A stretch of DNA of 10,049 bases from Devosia sp. (GCA_028290685.1 JAQGJI010000033.1:1-10049), one strand, 5' to 3'; positions 1 through 7,455 are shown, counted from the first letter of the stretch. Translations and numbers: made by a program. The notes: a model not told the origin generated them from the letters alone.

Positions 1-132
1 CAGGAGCCATGCGGCCCCCTTGCTGCTCTTTGCCCCCGGGCCCTGCGCTCAAGGCATAGCCGGCCAAGACCCGCTTACCCGGGTTGCGCCCCGGGGGGTG
101 ATGCTTGCCGGCACCCGCACCGCAGGGCGGGC

Positions 133-146
133 CGGAACAGGTTCCG
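133..146. repeat. Interrupted palindrome CGGAAC-AG-GTTCCG
   Basis: Two perfectly complementary 6-base arms are separated by AG. The site lies about 80 bp beyond the stop of the lytic transglycosylase gene, in a 225-bp stretch that shows no credible coding frame. A second short GC hairpin lies nearby (CCCGGG at 78-83 pairing with 90-95). Neither is followed by a T-run, so neither is a clear terminator. The arms do not match the direct-repeat LexA box of alphaproteobacteria (GTTC-N7-GTTC). The palindrome could be an operator for a gene to the left of the window or a chance match. Confidence 0.3.
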
Positions 147-225
147 TTGCCGCCGCGTCAGGGCAATTCGACCGGTCAGAGGCGGCAGGGGGGCAGGGGC
201 TGGCGAGCCGCCATGTGGCGTGCTC

Positions 226-783
226 CTAGCGCAGCCCGGACGCTTGCAGCAGGCCAGCGCGCTTGGCATCGTAATAATAGCCGCGCGCATAAAACCGCAC
301 TGCCTGATCCGGATTGCCCCGGGCGGTGACATAGGCCCCGGCCAGGTAGCGTACCGCATAGCGCAGATTGGTTTCCGCATCGAGCAGGCCCGAAGGGGAG
401 CCCCGATAGCCCATGCCGCTGGCCGTGGCGTGGGAAATCTGCATCAGCCCGTAATAGGGGCCGTTGCGCGCCGCCGGATTGTAATTGCTTTCCCGCACGA
501 TGACGCGGCGAACCAGGCTTTCGGGCACATTGTACTGCTGGGCATAATGGGCGATCAATGGATCGAGCGCCCCATTGGCATACCCCATGGCTGATGGAGC
601 GCCCGGCACGGCCGAAGCCGCGGGAACGTGGCCGGCCGGTGTTGCAGGAGCAAAGCTGGCCAGGGCAGCAGCGGCGGGAGCCGGTTTGAGCGCGCTCATC
701 GAGCATCCCGACACCAGCAGCGCCAACAGGGCCGTGGCGCTGAGCCTGAGTGCAGTTTCGCCCCGATTGCTTCGGCTCGCCAT
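226..783 (-). CDS. Small lytic transglycosylase lipoprotein (SLT domain)
   Basis: This gene encodes a 185-residue predicted lipoprotein that would cleave the MurNAc-GlcNAc bond of peptidoglycan from the periplasmic side. A hydrophobic signal segment ends in the lipobox V-S-G-C, with the lipidated cysteine near residue 27. An Ala/Pro-rich linker follows (about 30-70). The SLT domain shows the catalytic glutamate in VRES (Glu98), the GLMQI motif (112-116) and the NLRYAVRYLA helix typical of Slt/MltE-like enzymes. I chose the ATG at 781-783 because a GGGA lies about 7 bases upstream and the signal peptide then begins MASRSNRGE; the frame opens earlier, and an ATG at 799-801 is also possible. The protein is shorter than Slt70-type enzymes, with only the catalytic domain. 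It stands alone, divergent from the tRNA, so its specific role (septation, secretion-system assembly or turnover) cannot be told. The family assignment is firm. Confidence 0.9.
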   Translation of the reverse strand: MASRSNRGETALRLSATALLALLVSGCSMSALKPAPAAAALASFAPATPAGHVPAASAVPGAPSAMGYANGALDPLIAHYAQQYNVPESLVRRVIVRESNYNPAARNGPYYGLMQISHATASGMGYRGSPSGLLDAETNLRYAVRYLAGAYVTARGNPDQAVRFYARGYYYDAKRAGLLQASGLR

Positions 784-938
784 GACTATGTCCCAGTGCA
801 TTTCACCAGAGCCCGCGATAGGGCCCAATAGCGGCGTCTTGATGGCAGCAGGATGACCGGGGGCCCGCAGCAGGCCGCAAGGTGAGCCCCCCGGCTGGCC
901 AACAGCAGATGAAAGCGAAAAAACCGGCCACTAAGCCG

Positions 939-967
939 TTGCGCCGCCCGCTGCCTTTGGCTAGGTT
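939..967 (+). promoter_or_regulatory. Possible promoter of the tRNA-Arg gene
   Basis: TTGCGC (939-944) and TAGGTT (962-967) are separated by 17 bases, with a C just before the -10 box as in alphaproteobacterial promoters. Transcription would start about 35 bases before the tRNA. The match is partial and it is assigned mainly by position. Confidence 0.25.
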
Positions 968-982
968 GCACCCTGTTCGGCC

Positions 983-998
983 GGGGGGCACACCCCCC
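983..998 (+). other. GC hairpin just upstream of the tRNA
   Basis: Six G residues (983-988), the loop CACA and six C residues (993-998) form a perfect 6-bp hairpin ending 11 bases before the first tRNA base. It would lie in the 5' leader of the pre-tRNA. No T-run follows, so it is not an ordinary terminator. It may influence RNase P or 5' leader processing, or be incidental. Confidence 0.4.
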
Positions 999-1009
999 GC
1001 ATACGGCAT

Positions 1010-1086
<77 letters not shown>

Positions 1087-1093
1087 TCGTTTC

Positions 1094-1627
1094 CTAGTTA
1101 TCGTCGGGCCCTGTTTGCGTGCCGGCCGGAGGAAACGAGTTGAGCATCGCCATCAGGTGAATGTCGATGCTTTGCCCGTCGATAAGGGCGCCCATGCGTC
1201 TGGTTCCCTCCAGGACAAAGCCGTGCTTGTGGTAGAGCGCGATGGCGCTGGCGTTAGGGGCGAAGACTTCAAGCTCGATGCGTCGAAAGCCTTTTGCCCG
1301 CGCGGCCTCAAGCGTTGCCGCCAGCAATCGGCTGCCAATGCCCTGGCCTCTATAGGGTGGGATCACTCCCATCCCCAGCGTGCCGCAATGGCGGAAAAAG
1401 GTGTTTGCCTGCCGGCAAATGTCGCACCAGCCGACGACACTCGATCCGCTTAGGGCGACAAATTGCGGATTGCCGTGCCGGATATTGCCCGCAACAAAGC
1501 CCGCGCAACTCTCGTAGGGAGGTGCTTGTTCCGAGGACAAGAAGCGGCGCTCGCGGGCGATGCCGTCAAGGGCCTGGTAAAACCCGTCCAGGTCGCCCAT
1601 TTCGATGGGCCTGATGGTCACGGCCAT
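1094..1627 (-). CDS. GNAT-family N-acetyltransferase
   Basis: This encodes a 177-residue cytoplasmic enzyme predicted to transfer an acetyl group from acetyl-CoA to an amine. The acetyl-CoA pyrophosphate loop is seen as RGQGIG (residues 93-98), preceded by the strand GMGV and followed by a long helix rich in Ala, Leu and Arg. Motif B is seen as NASAIALYHKHGF (125-137), where Asn125 and Tyr132 are the usual GNAT positions. The length is normal for a single GNAT domain, with a short polar C-terminal tail. The ATG at 1625-1627 has a good upstream ribosome site (AGGGAA on the minus strand, about 8 bases away). The acceptor substrate cannot be read from the sequence; RimI/RimJ-like protein, antibiotic or small-amine acetylation are all possible. 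It is monocistronic here and divergent from glpR. Confidence 0.92.
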   Translation of the reverse strand: MAVTIRPIEMGDLDGFYQALDGIARERRFLSSEQAPPYESCAGFVAGNIRHGNPQFVALSGSSVVGWCDICRQANTFFRHCGTLGMGVIPPYRGQGIGSRLLAATLEAARAKGFRRIELEVFAPNASAIALYHKHGFVLEGTRRMGALIDGQSIDIHLMAMLNSFPPAGTQTGPDDN

Positions 1628-1646
1628 TTATTGTTTCCCTGCATGA

Positions 1647-2039
1647 GCTGCACTGGATCATAGGGCAAAAACCGCCGGATCCCGGCGATCATCGCCCGAT
1701 GGCGGGTTTGGTGCAAAGGGCAGCATCTCAATCCGGGGAAAATTATGGGCGCTCACCACCAGCCTGGCGAGTGCCCCAGTTGATCGCGCGTGCCTCGTCC
1801 TGGGCGACGACCGGGCCAGCTCGGCTATGTCAGCCACCGGCTCCGCCCGGCGCGCCGCGCACGCAGCGATCCTGAAGTGGTGTTTGTCGCCCTGACCGCC
1901 TGTCGTTCCGGCAATGGGGCGAGCAAAACAGGAGCTTGGCGCGTTGCGAGCGGCCATCGGCGATGGTTTGGGCAAGGGCAATGGCATTCTGGAGGTGCAA
2001 AAGGACAGTGCGCTGTTTATCAGCAAGAAGGAGGGCTGA
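1647..2039 (+). pseudogene. Possible decayed reading frame (one in-frame TGA)
   Basis: One plus-strand frame is open from 1647 to a TGA at 1893-1895 and then continues in the same frame to a stop at 2037-2039. The first part uses mainly GC-ending codons, as the neighbouring genes do. The last 41 codons (ATG at 1914) read like a normal soluble protein end, with a LEVQKDSALFISKKEG tail. No ribosome site precedes the ATG at 1914 and I see no obvious start for the upstream part. I do not recognise the family. It may be the remnant of a gene once upstream of glpR, or chance openness in GC-rich DNA. Confidence 0.2.
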
Positions 2040-2062
2040 TCCGCAGCGACCTTGCTGAACAT

Positions 2063-2070
2063 GGGGGGAA
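2063..2070 (+). promoter_or_regulatory. Ribosome binding site for the GTG start of glpR
   Basis: GGGGGGAA lies 6 bases before the GTG at 2077. It supports this non-ATG start over the nearby ATGs at 2061 and 2070, which are in other frames. Confidence 0.65.
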
Positions 2071-2076
2071 TGCATT

Positions 2077-2850
2077 GTGAACCTGATCGAGCGACAGGCC
2101 GAAATCGTCAATCTTGCCAAGCTGTCGGGCAGAGTCATGGTGGAAGCGCTGGCGGCCCAGCTGGGGGTGACGGCCCAGACCGTGCGCAAGGATCTCAACG
2201 AGCTGTGTGACCGGGGCCTTCTCAAGCGTACCCATGGGGGCGCAATGTTTCCCTCCGGTGTCGAAAACATGGAGTACGAGGCCCGCCGCAGCATTGCCGC
2301 GCAGGAAAAAGCGGCCATCGGCCGGGCCGCCGCCACCCTGATCCCCAACAATGCCTCGCTGTTCATCAATATCGGCACGACCACGGAGGCCGTCAGCCAG
2401 GCGCTGCTGGACCATACCGGCCTGATGGTGATCACCAACAACATCAATGTCGCCAATCGCATGCGGGTGGTTCCCACGATCGAGGTGGTCATCGCCGGCG
2501 GCATCGTGCGCGGCTCCGATGGCGGGGTGGTGGGCGAGGCCGCGGTCGACTTCATCCGCCAGTTCAAGGTGGACTTCGCGGTGATCGGCACGTCGGCGAT
2601 CGATGCGGATGGAGCACTGCTCGATTTCGATTTTCGAGAAGTGAAAGTGGCACAGGCGATCATCGCCAATGCCCGGCACGTCATCCTGGTGTCGGATTCC
2701 ACCAAGTTCGAGCGAACCGCGCCGGTGCGGATTGCTCATCTGTCCCAAGTCCATACCTTTATTACCAACGAGTGTCCGCTGGCCTCCGTGCGGCAGGTCT
2801 GCATGGAGGCGGGCGTGCAGATCATCGAGACCGCCCGCCTTTCGCAATAG
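2077..2850 (+). CDS. glpR: DeoR-family repressor of the glycerol regulon (GlpR)
   Basis: This encodes a full-length 257-residue DeoR/GlpR repressor. The N-terminal winged helix-turn-helix covers about residues 5-56, with the recognition helix region QTVRKDLNEL (35-44) and the family hallmark KRTHGGA (50-56). The C-terminal sugar-phosphate sensor has the expected loops: IGTTTEAV (99-106), TNNINVA (120-126), AGG (140-142), GTSAID (171-176) and the Asp207/Lys210 pair in DSTK. In known GlpR proteins glycerol-3-phosphate is the inducer and releases the repressor from DNA; I infer the same here because the gene sits directly upstream of a glycerol transporter operon. The start is GTG. It is transcribed in the same direction as the transporter but 372 bp before it, and the probable operator lies in that gap. 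The DeoR family is certain; GlpR function is very likely from context. Confidence 0.93.
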   Translation: MNLIERQAEIVNLAKLSGRVMVEALAAQLGVTAQTVRKDLNELCDRGLLKRTHGGAMFPSGVENMEYEARRSIAAQEKAAIGRAAATLIPNNASLFINIGTTTEAVSQALLDHTGLMVITNNINVANRMRVVPTIEVVIAGGIVRGSDGGVVGEAAVDFIRQFKVDFAVIGTSAIDADGALLDFDFREVKVAQAIIANARHVILVSDSTKFERTAPVRIAHLSQVHTFITNECPLASVRQVCMEAGVQIIETARLSQ

Positions 2851-2870
2851 CAGCCCGCCAGGCGACACAC

Positions 2871-2942
2871 TTTCGGTATGCAGCGGTTTTTATAGGTTTT
2901 TTCTTTCGGTTGACATTCGATTTTGTTTCGTCTTACCCTTCG
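2871..2942 (+). promoter_or_regulatory. Candidate GlpR operator: phased TTCG boxes
   Basis: Three boxes start exactly 11 bp apart: TTTCG at 2904-2908, ATTCG at 2915-2919 and TTTCG at 2926-2930. A further TTCG (2939-2942) is one base out of step. An upstream TTTCGG at 2871 is 33 bp (three 11-bp steps) from the copy at 2904. Direct repeats on one helix face are a known mode of DNA binding for DeoR-family repressors. The boxes flank the -35 and the -10 of the promoter, so binding would block RNA polymerase. Confidence 0.6.
2910..2939 (+). promoter_or_regulatory. Sigma-70-type promoter of the glpSTPQUV operon
   Basis: A perfect -35 box TTGACA (2910-2915) is followed after 18 bases by TACCCT (2934-2939), which keeps the most important -10 positions (first T, second A, last T). 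A T-rich tract lies immediately upstream (2887-2907). Transcription would start near 2946. The -35 box is the strongest in the window; the weak -10 leaves the exact start uncertain. Confidence 0.55.
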
Positions 2943-3204
2943 GCTGTTCCAGAATGACTGTATATCAGCGGCGGAACACTGGAGGGACAAGCAAGACGCG
3001 GCACGGATCAAGGGTCCGCCTCGGGCAGGAGGCGCCGGTCGCATGCCAAGTGCCCGGAGGGCGCGGGCCCCGCACGGGCGGTGATCAGCGATAAGGGCGA
3101 CTGGTGCAGGAGCGAGCAGGGGCCGCCGGGCGCCGCTGTCGGGCTCGCCGGACGGGAGGCAATCATACTGGCGCTGGATGCGCACAGGGCTGCGCTGGCA
3201 GGCC

Positions 3205-3212
3205 AGGGAGGA
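3205..3212 (+). promoter_or_regulatory. Ribosome binding site for the GTG start of glpS
   Basis: AGGGAGGA lies 10 bases before the GTG at 3223. It supports that start over the upstream in-frame ATG at 3178, whose extra 15 residues do not resemble an ABC ATPase N-terminus. Confidence 0.7.
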
Positions 3213-3222
3213 ACCAAGAACC

Positions 3223-4305
3223 GTGCTCGAACTGAAAAACATCACGCGAATTGTCGGGGCCGAGACCCACATCGACAATGTCTCGCTGCGGCTCGAGCGC
3301 GGCACGCTCAACGTGCTGCTGGGCCCCACGCTGTCGGGCAAGACCAGCCTGATGCGCCTGATGGCGGGGCTGGACAAGCCCACCAGCGGCAGCATCACCT
3401 TTGATGGCACCGACGTCACGGGCGTGCCGCCCCAAAAGCGCGACGTGGCGATGGTGTTCCAGCAGTTCATCAACTATCCCACCATGACGGTGTATGAAAA
3501 CATCGCCTCGCCCATGCGCGTCGCGGGTGCCAGCCGCCAGGCCATCGATGCAGCCGTGCAGCGCGCCGCCGCGCTGATGAAGCTGACGCCCTATCTGGAG
3601 CGCATGCCGCTCAACCTGTCGGGCGGCCAGCAACAGCGCTGCGCGCTGGCCCGGGCCATCGTGAAGAATGCGGGCCTGGTGCTGCTCGATGAGCCGCTGG
3701 CCAATCTCGACTACAAGCTGCGCGAGGAGCTGCGGGCGGAATTGCCGCGCATCTTTGCGGAGGCGGGGACGATCTTTGTTTATGCCACCACCGAACCCTC
3801 CGAGGCGCTGCTGCTGGCGGGCAATACGGCAACGCTGTCACAAGGCCGGGTGACCCAGTTCGGGCCCACCATCGAGGTGTTCCGCCGTCCCGACGACCTC
3901 ATCACCGCCCAGACCTTTTCGGATCCACCGCTCAACACCATCGCCATGCACAAGGCAGCTGGCCAGTTCCGCCTGGAGGGCGGGGTGGCCTTTCCGGCGC
4001 CGGCAGCGCTGGGGGAGGTGCCCGATGGCCACTACACCATTGGCTTTCAGCCCCATCACCTTGGGCTTGCGCGCACCAGCCCCGAGGCCCTGGCCCTGCA
4101 AACCAGGGTAACGGCCATGGAAATCACGGGCTCGGAAAGTTTCGTGCACCTGGGCTTTGCCGACGCCAGCTGGGTGATGCTGACCCCGGGCGTGCAGGAG
4201 TTTGCGGTGGGCCAGCAGCTCGAGGTGTTTCTTGATCCCCGGCTGCTGCTGGTGTTCGACAGCCACGGGCGCGCGGTGACGGCCCCGGGCCGGCTTGCGG
4301 CATAA
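3223..4305 (+). CDS. glpS: ABC transporter ATPase subunit GlpS
   Basis: This is a 360-residue cytoplasmic ATPase of the MalK/UgpC type, predicted to pair with GlpT and power glycerol / glycerol-3-phosphate import. From the GTG start, motifs in order are Walker A GPTLSGKT (34-41), Q-loop VFQQF (Gln80), signature LSGGQQQ (132-138), Walker B LVLLDEP (Asp156, Glu157) and D-loop ANLD (160-163). A C-terminal regulatory (TOBE-like) domain fills the rest. Two positions are unusual: Walker A has Leu where GxxGxGK normally has its middle Gly, and the H-loop His is replaced by Thr190 (YATTEP instead of YVTHDQ). The signature motif is intact. The gene opens the transporter operon and is separated from glpT by only 10 bases. 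The subfamily call rests on these motifs and gene order; it resembles rhizobial GlpS proteins as I know them. Confidence 0.93.
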   Translation: MLELKNITRIVGAETHIDNVSLRLERGTLNVLLGPTLSGKTSLMRLMAGLDKPTSGSITFDGTDVTGVPPQKRDVAMVFQQFINYPTMTVYENIASPMRVAGASRQAIDAAVQRAAALMKLTPYLERMPLNLSGGQQQRCALARAIVKNAGLVLLDEPLANLDYKLREELRAELPRIFAEAGTIFVYATTEPSEALLLAGNTATLSQGRVTQFGPTIEVFRRPDDLITAQTFSDPPLNTIAMHKAAGQFRLEGGVAFPAPAALGEVPDGHYTIGFQPHHLGLARTSPEALALQTRVTAMEITGSESFVHLGFADASWVMLTPGVQEFAVGQQLEVFLDPRLLLVFDSHGRAVTAPGRLAA

Positions 4306-4315
4306 GGAGAGGACC

Positions 4316-5386
4316 ATGGCCCGCATCGATCTCGACCATATCCGGCACTCCTACCTGGCCAACCCGCTCACCGATGACGACTTTGCCCTCAAGGAGGTGC
4401 ATCACGGCTTTGCCGAAGGCGGCGCCTATGCCCTGCTGGGGCCCTCGGGCTGCGGCAAGACGAGCCTGCTCAACATCATTTCGGGGCTGGTCCAGCCCTC
4501 GCGCGGGCGCATCCTGTTTGACGGCACCGACGTGACGCATATGAGCACCGAGCGGCGCAACATTGCCCAGGTGTTCCAGTTTCCGGTGATCTACGACACC
4601 ATGAGTGTCTATGACAACCTCGCCTTCCCGCTGCGCAACCGGGGCGTGCCGGAAGCCGACATTTCCCGGCGGGTCAACGAGACGCTTGAAATCATCGGGC
4701 TGGCCGAGCGGGCCCGCAACCGCGCCCGCGGCCTCACCGCGGACCTCAAGCAGAAGATTTCGCTGGGCCGCGGCCTGGTGCGCTCGGACGTCAATGCCAT
4801 CCTGTTCGACGAACCGCTGACGGTGATCGACCCGCACATGAAATGGCAGCTGCGCAGCCAGCTCAAGGAATTGCACAAGCGCTTCGGCTACACCATGGTC
4901 TATGTCACGCACGACCAGACCGAGGCCTTGACCTTTGCCGATACGGTGGTGGTCATGTTTGAAGGCCAGATCGTGCAGATCGGCACCCCGGCCGAGCTGT
5001 TCGAGCGGCCCAGCCACACTTTTGTGGGCTATTTCATCGGTTCCCCCGGCATGAATGTGCTGCCCGTGACGCTGGATGGCGCCGTCGCCCGGCTGGGCAG
5101 CCGGAGCATCGATCTACCCGGCGCGGCGATCCCCGCGGCTGGGGCGAAGACCGAGCTGGGCGTGCGTCCCGAATATGTACGGATCGGGGCATCGGGCCTG
5201 CCGATGCAGGTGCGGGCCGTGGAAGACATCGGGCGCCACAAGATCGTGCGTGGCAGCATCGAAGGGTGCGAACTCGCCGCCATCGTGCCGGAGGGGGAGG
5301 GCATCCCTGCCGACCCCCATGTCAGCTTCGATCCCAGGGGCATCAACATCTATGCCGATTCCTGGCGTCTGGAACCGAGGGCCTGA
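4316..5386 (+). CDS. glpT: ABC transporter ATPase subunit GlpT
   Basis: This is a 356-residue partner ATPase to GlpS; the name follows the rhizobial operon and is not the E. coli GlpT antiporter. Motifs are Walker A GPSGCGKT (42-49), Q-loop VFQFP (Gln88), Walker B ILFDEP (Asp165, Glu166), D-loop TVID, and a normal H-loop YVTHDQ (His199). The signature is missing: where LSGGQ is expected the protein reads LTADLKQKISLGRGL (from 140). It therefore complements GlpS, which has LSGGQ but altered Walker A and H-loop. A TOBE-like domain follows at the C-terminus. The ATG at 4316 is preceded by AAGGAGAGG overlapping the end of glpS; the frame opens 7 codons earlier but without support. The stop is 2 bases from the glpP start, so expression is probably coupled. 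Confidence 0.93.
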   Translation: MARIDLDHIRHSYLANPLTDDDFALKEVHHGFAEGGAYALLGPSGCGKTSLLNIISGLVQPSRGRILFDGTDVTHMSTERRNIAQVFQFPVIYDTMSVYDNLAFPLRNRGVPEADISRRVNETLEIIGLAERARNRARGLTADLKQKISLGRGLVRSDVNAILFDEPLTVIDPHMKWQLRSQLKELHKRFGYTMVYVTHDQTEALTFADTVVVMFEGQIVQIGTPAELFERPSHTFVGYFIGSPGMNVLPVTLDGAVARLGSRSIDLPGAAIPAAGAKTELGVRPEYVRIGASGLPMQVRAVEDIGRHKIVRGSIEGCELAAIVPEGEGIPADPHVSFDPRGINIYADSWRLEPRA

Positions 5387-5388
5387 GC

Positions 5389-6257
<869 letters not shown>

Positions 6258-6261
<4 letters not shown>

Positions 6262-7151
6262 GCGATCGCGAACTTTCGGCCAGCGACCTGCCTGCCGCAG
6301 CTGCCGCCACCGCCGGCCCGGCAAGGATCGCCGCCGTCAACAGCCGCCGCCCGCTCAGGCTGGGCTGGCTGGTGCCCACGATCTACATCCTGTTTCTGCT
6401 TTTGCCGATCTACTGGCTCGCCAATATGAGCTTCAAGACCAACCAGGAGATCACGTCGACCTTCACGCTGTGGCCCAACCAGTTCACGCTGCGCAACTAC
6501 GCGGTGATCTTCACCGATCCGTCCTGGTATTCGGGCTACATCAACTCGATCATCTATGTGGCGCTCAATACGGTGATCTCGCTGGCGGTGGCCCTGCCGG
6601 CGGCCTATGCCTTCTCGCGCTATCGCTTCGTGGGCGACAAGCACCTGTTTTTCTGGCTGCTGACCAATCGCATGGCGCCCCCCGCGGTGTTCGCGCTGCC
6701 CTTTTTTCAGCTCTATTCGGCGTTCGGCCTGATCGACACCCATATCGCGGTGGCCCTGGCGCACTGCCTGTTCAACGTGCCGCTGGCGGTGTGGATCCTG
6801 GAGGGATTCATGAGCGGAGTGCCCAAGGAGATCGATGAAACCGCCTATATCGACGGGTATTCGTTTCCGCGCTTTTTCGTGAAGATCTTCATGCCCCTGA
6901 TCGCCTCGGGCATCGGGGTGGCGGCCTTCTTCTGCTTCATGTTTTCCTGGGTCGAACTGCTGCTGGCCCGCACGCTCACCACCACCGATGCAAAACCGAT
7001 ATCGGCGATCATGACGCGCACGGTTTCGGCCTCGGGCATGGATTGGGGCGTGCTGGCGGCGGCGGGCGTGCTGACCATCATTCCAGGCGCGCTGGTGATC
7101 TATTTCGTGCGCAACTACATCGCCAAGGGCTTTGCCCTGGGCCGGGTCTAG
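6258..7151 (+). CDS. glpQ: ABC transporter permease GlpQ
   Basis: This is a 297-residue inner-membrane permease of the MalG/UgpE family, partner of GlpP; it is not the E. coli phosphodiesterase of the same name. A polar, Ala-rich N-terminal cytoplasmic tail (1-35) precedes about six membrane segments beginning near residue 37. The EAA loop reads ETAYIDGYSFPRF (194-206) and continues to PL at 213-214. The C-terminus has the usual motif IAKGFALGRV. The start overlaps the glpP stop in an ATGA arrangement, with AGGAG 8 bases upstream, indicating translational coupling. The stop codon lies inside the ribosome site of the next gene. Family certain; substrate inferred from context. Confidence 0.94.
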
Positions 7152-7160
7152 GAGGCAGGC

Positions 7161-7442
7161 ATGGACTTTTCGTGGATGGCGTGGACCTGGCCGACAGCGA
7201 CTTTCTTTGGGATCATCTTTGCCCTGCTGGGGGTCATGGCGTTCTGGGAGTACCGCGTGCCGGGCGGCAACCCGCGTGTCGGCATCCTGCGTTTCCAGAC
7301 CACGCGCGGGGATCGCCTGTTTATCTCGCTGCTTGGCAGCGGGTTCATCAATCTTGCCTGGCTTGGCCTTGTTGGCCCGCAGCTATGGTGGAGTCTCGCC
7401 CTATCGGTGGTCTACGCGGTGTGCGTGTTCCGCTTTGTCTAG
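7161..7442 (+). CDS. glpU: DUF2160 small membrane protein (GlpU-like)
   Basis: This is a 93-residue hydrophobic protein with about three membrane segments (roughly 12-30, 52-71 and 74-91). A conserved-looking cytoplasmic or periplasmic loop between the first two contains RVPGGNPRVG and RFQTTRGDRLF. These features match the DUF2160 family, which sits between glpQ and glpV in rhizobial glycerol loci. Its biochemical role is not known to me; position and size suggest an accessory subunit of the transporter or a facilitator of assembly. AGGAGG at 7150-7155 overlaps the glpQ stop and gives a strong ribosome site 5 bases from the ATG. The gene name follows locus position. Confidence 0.85.
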   Translation: MDFSWMAWTWPTATFFGIIFALLGVMAFWEYRVPGGNPRVGILRFQTTRGDRLFISLLGSGFINLAWLGLVGPQLWWSLALSVVYAVCVFRFV

Positions 7443-7455
7443 GGGAGTTAAGGCC

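Larger units (their letters stand above)
1628..2076. other. 449-bp gap between the acetyltransferase gene and glpR
   Basis: The gap lies between divergent genes and must hold the promoters of both, but I could not identify a convincing -35/-10 pair for either. No TTTCG box cluster like the one after glpR is present, so autoregulation of glpR through the same operator is not evident. The plus strand holds a possible decayed reading frame, listed separately. A short AT-rich patch occurs at about 1738-1746. Confidence 0.5.
2851..3222 (+). other. 372-bp glpR-glpS gap: promoter plus long leader
   Basis: The first 100 bases are unusually T-rich for this genome and hold the promoter and operator boxes listed separately. 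The following roughly 280 bases are very GC-rich and would form a long untranslated leader for glpS. I found no recognisable gene, riboswitch class or glpD remnant. A short frame (2954-3094, 46 codons) lacks a ribosome site and family resemblance. In rhizobial loci of this type glpD usually occupies this position. Confidence 0.6.

Noticed and set aside
2020..2868. Minus-strand open frame (282 codons) opposite glpR
   Set aside because: It covers a clear DeoR-family gene on the other strand and its composition (His, Gly and Arg rich) is typical of a shadow frame.
2954..3094. 46-codon frame in the glpS leader (possible leader peptide)
   Set aside because: No ribosome site, no family resemblance, and codon use unlike the neighbours.
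3178..3222. ATG at 3178 as the start of glpS
   Set aside because: The extra 15 residues are not ABC-like, and the GTG at 3223 has the ribosome site and begins with the family-typical LELKNIT.
4124..5017. Minus-strand open frame (297 codons) opposite the glpS-glpT junction
   Set aside because: It crosses two well-supported ATPase genes and has no domain of its own.
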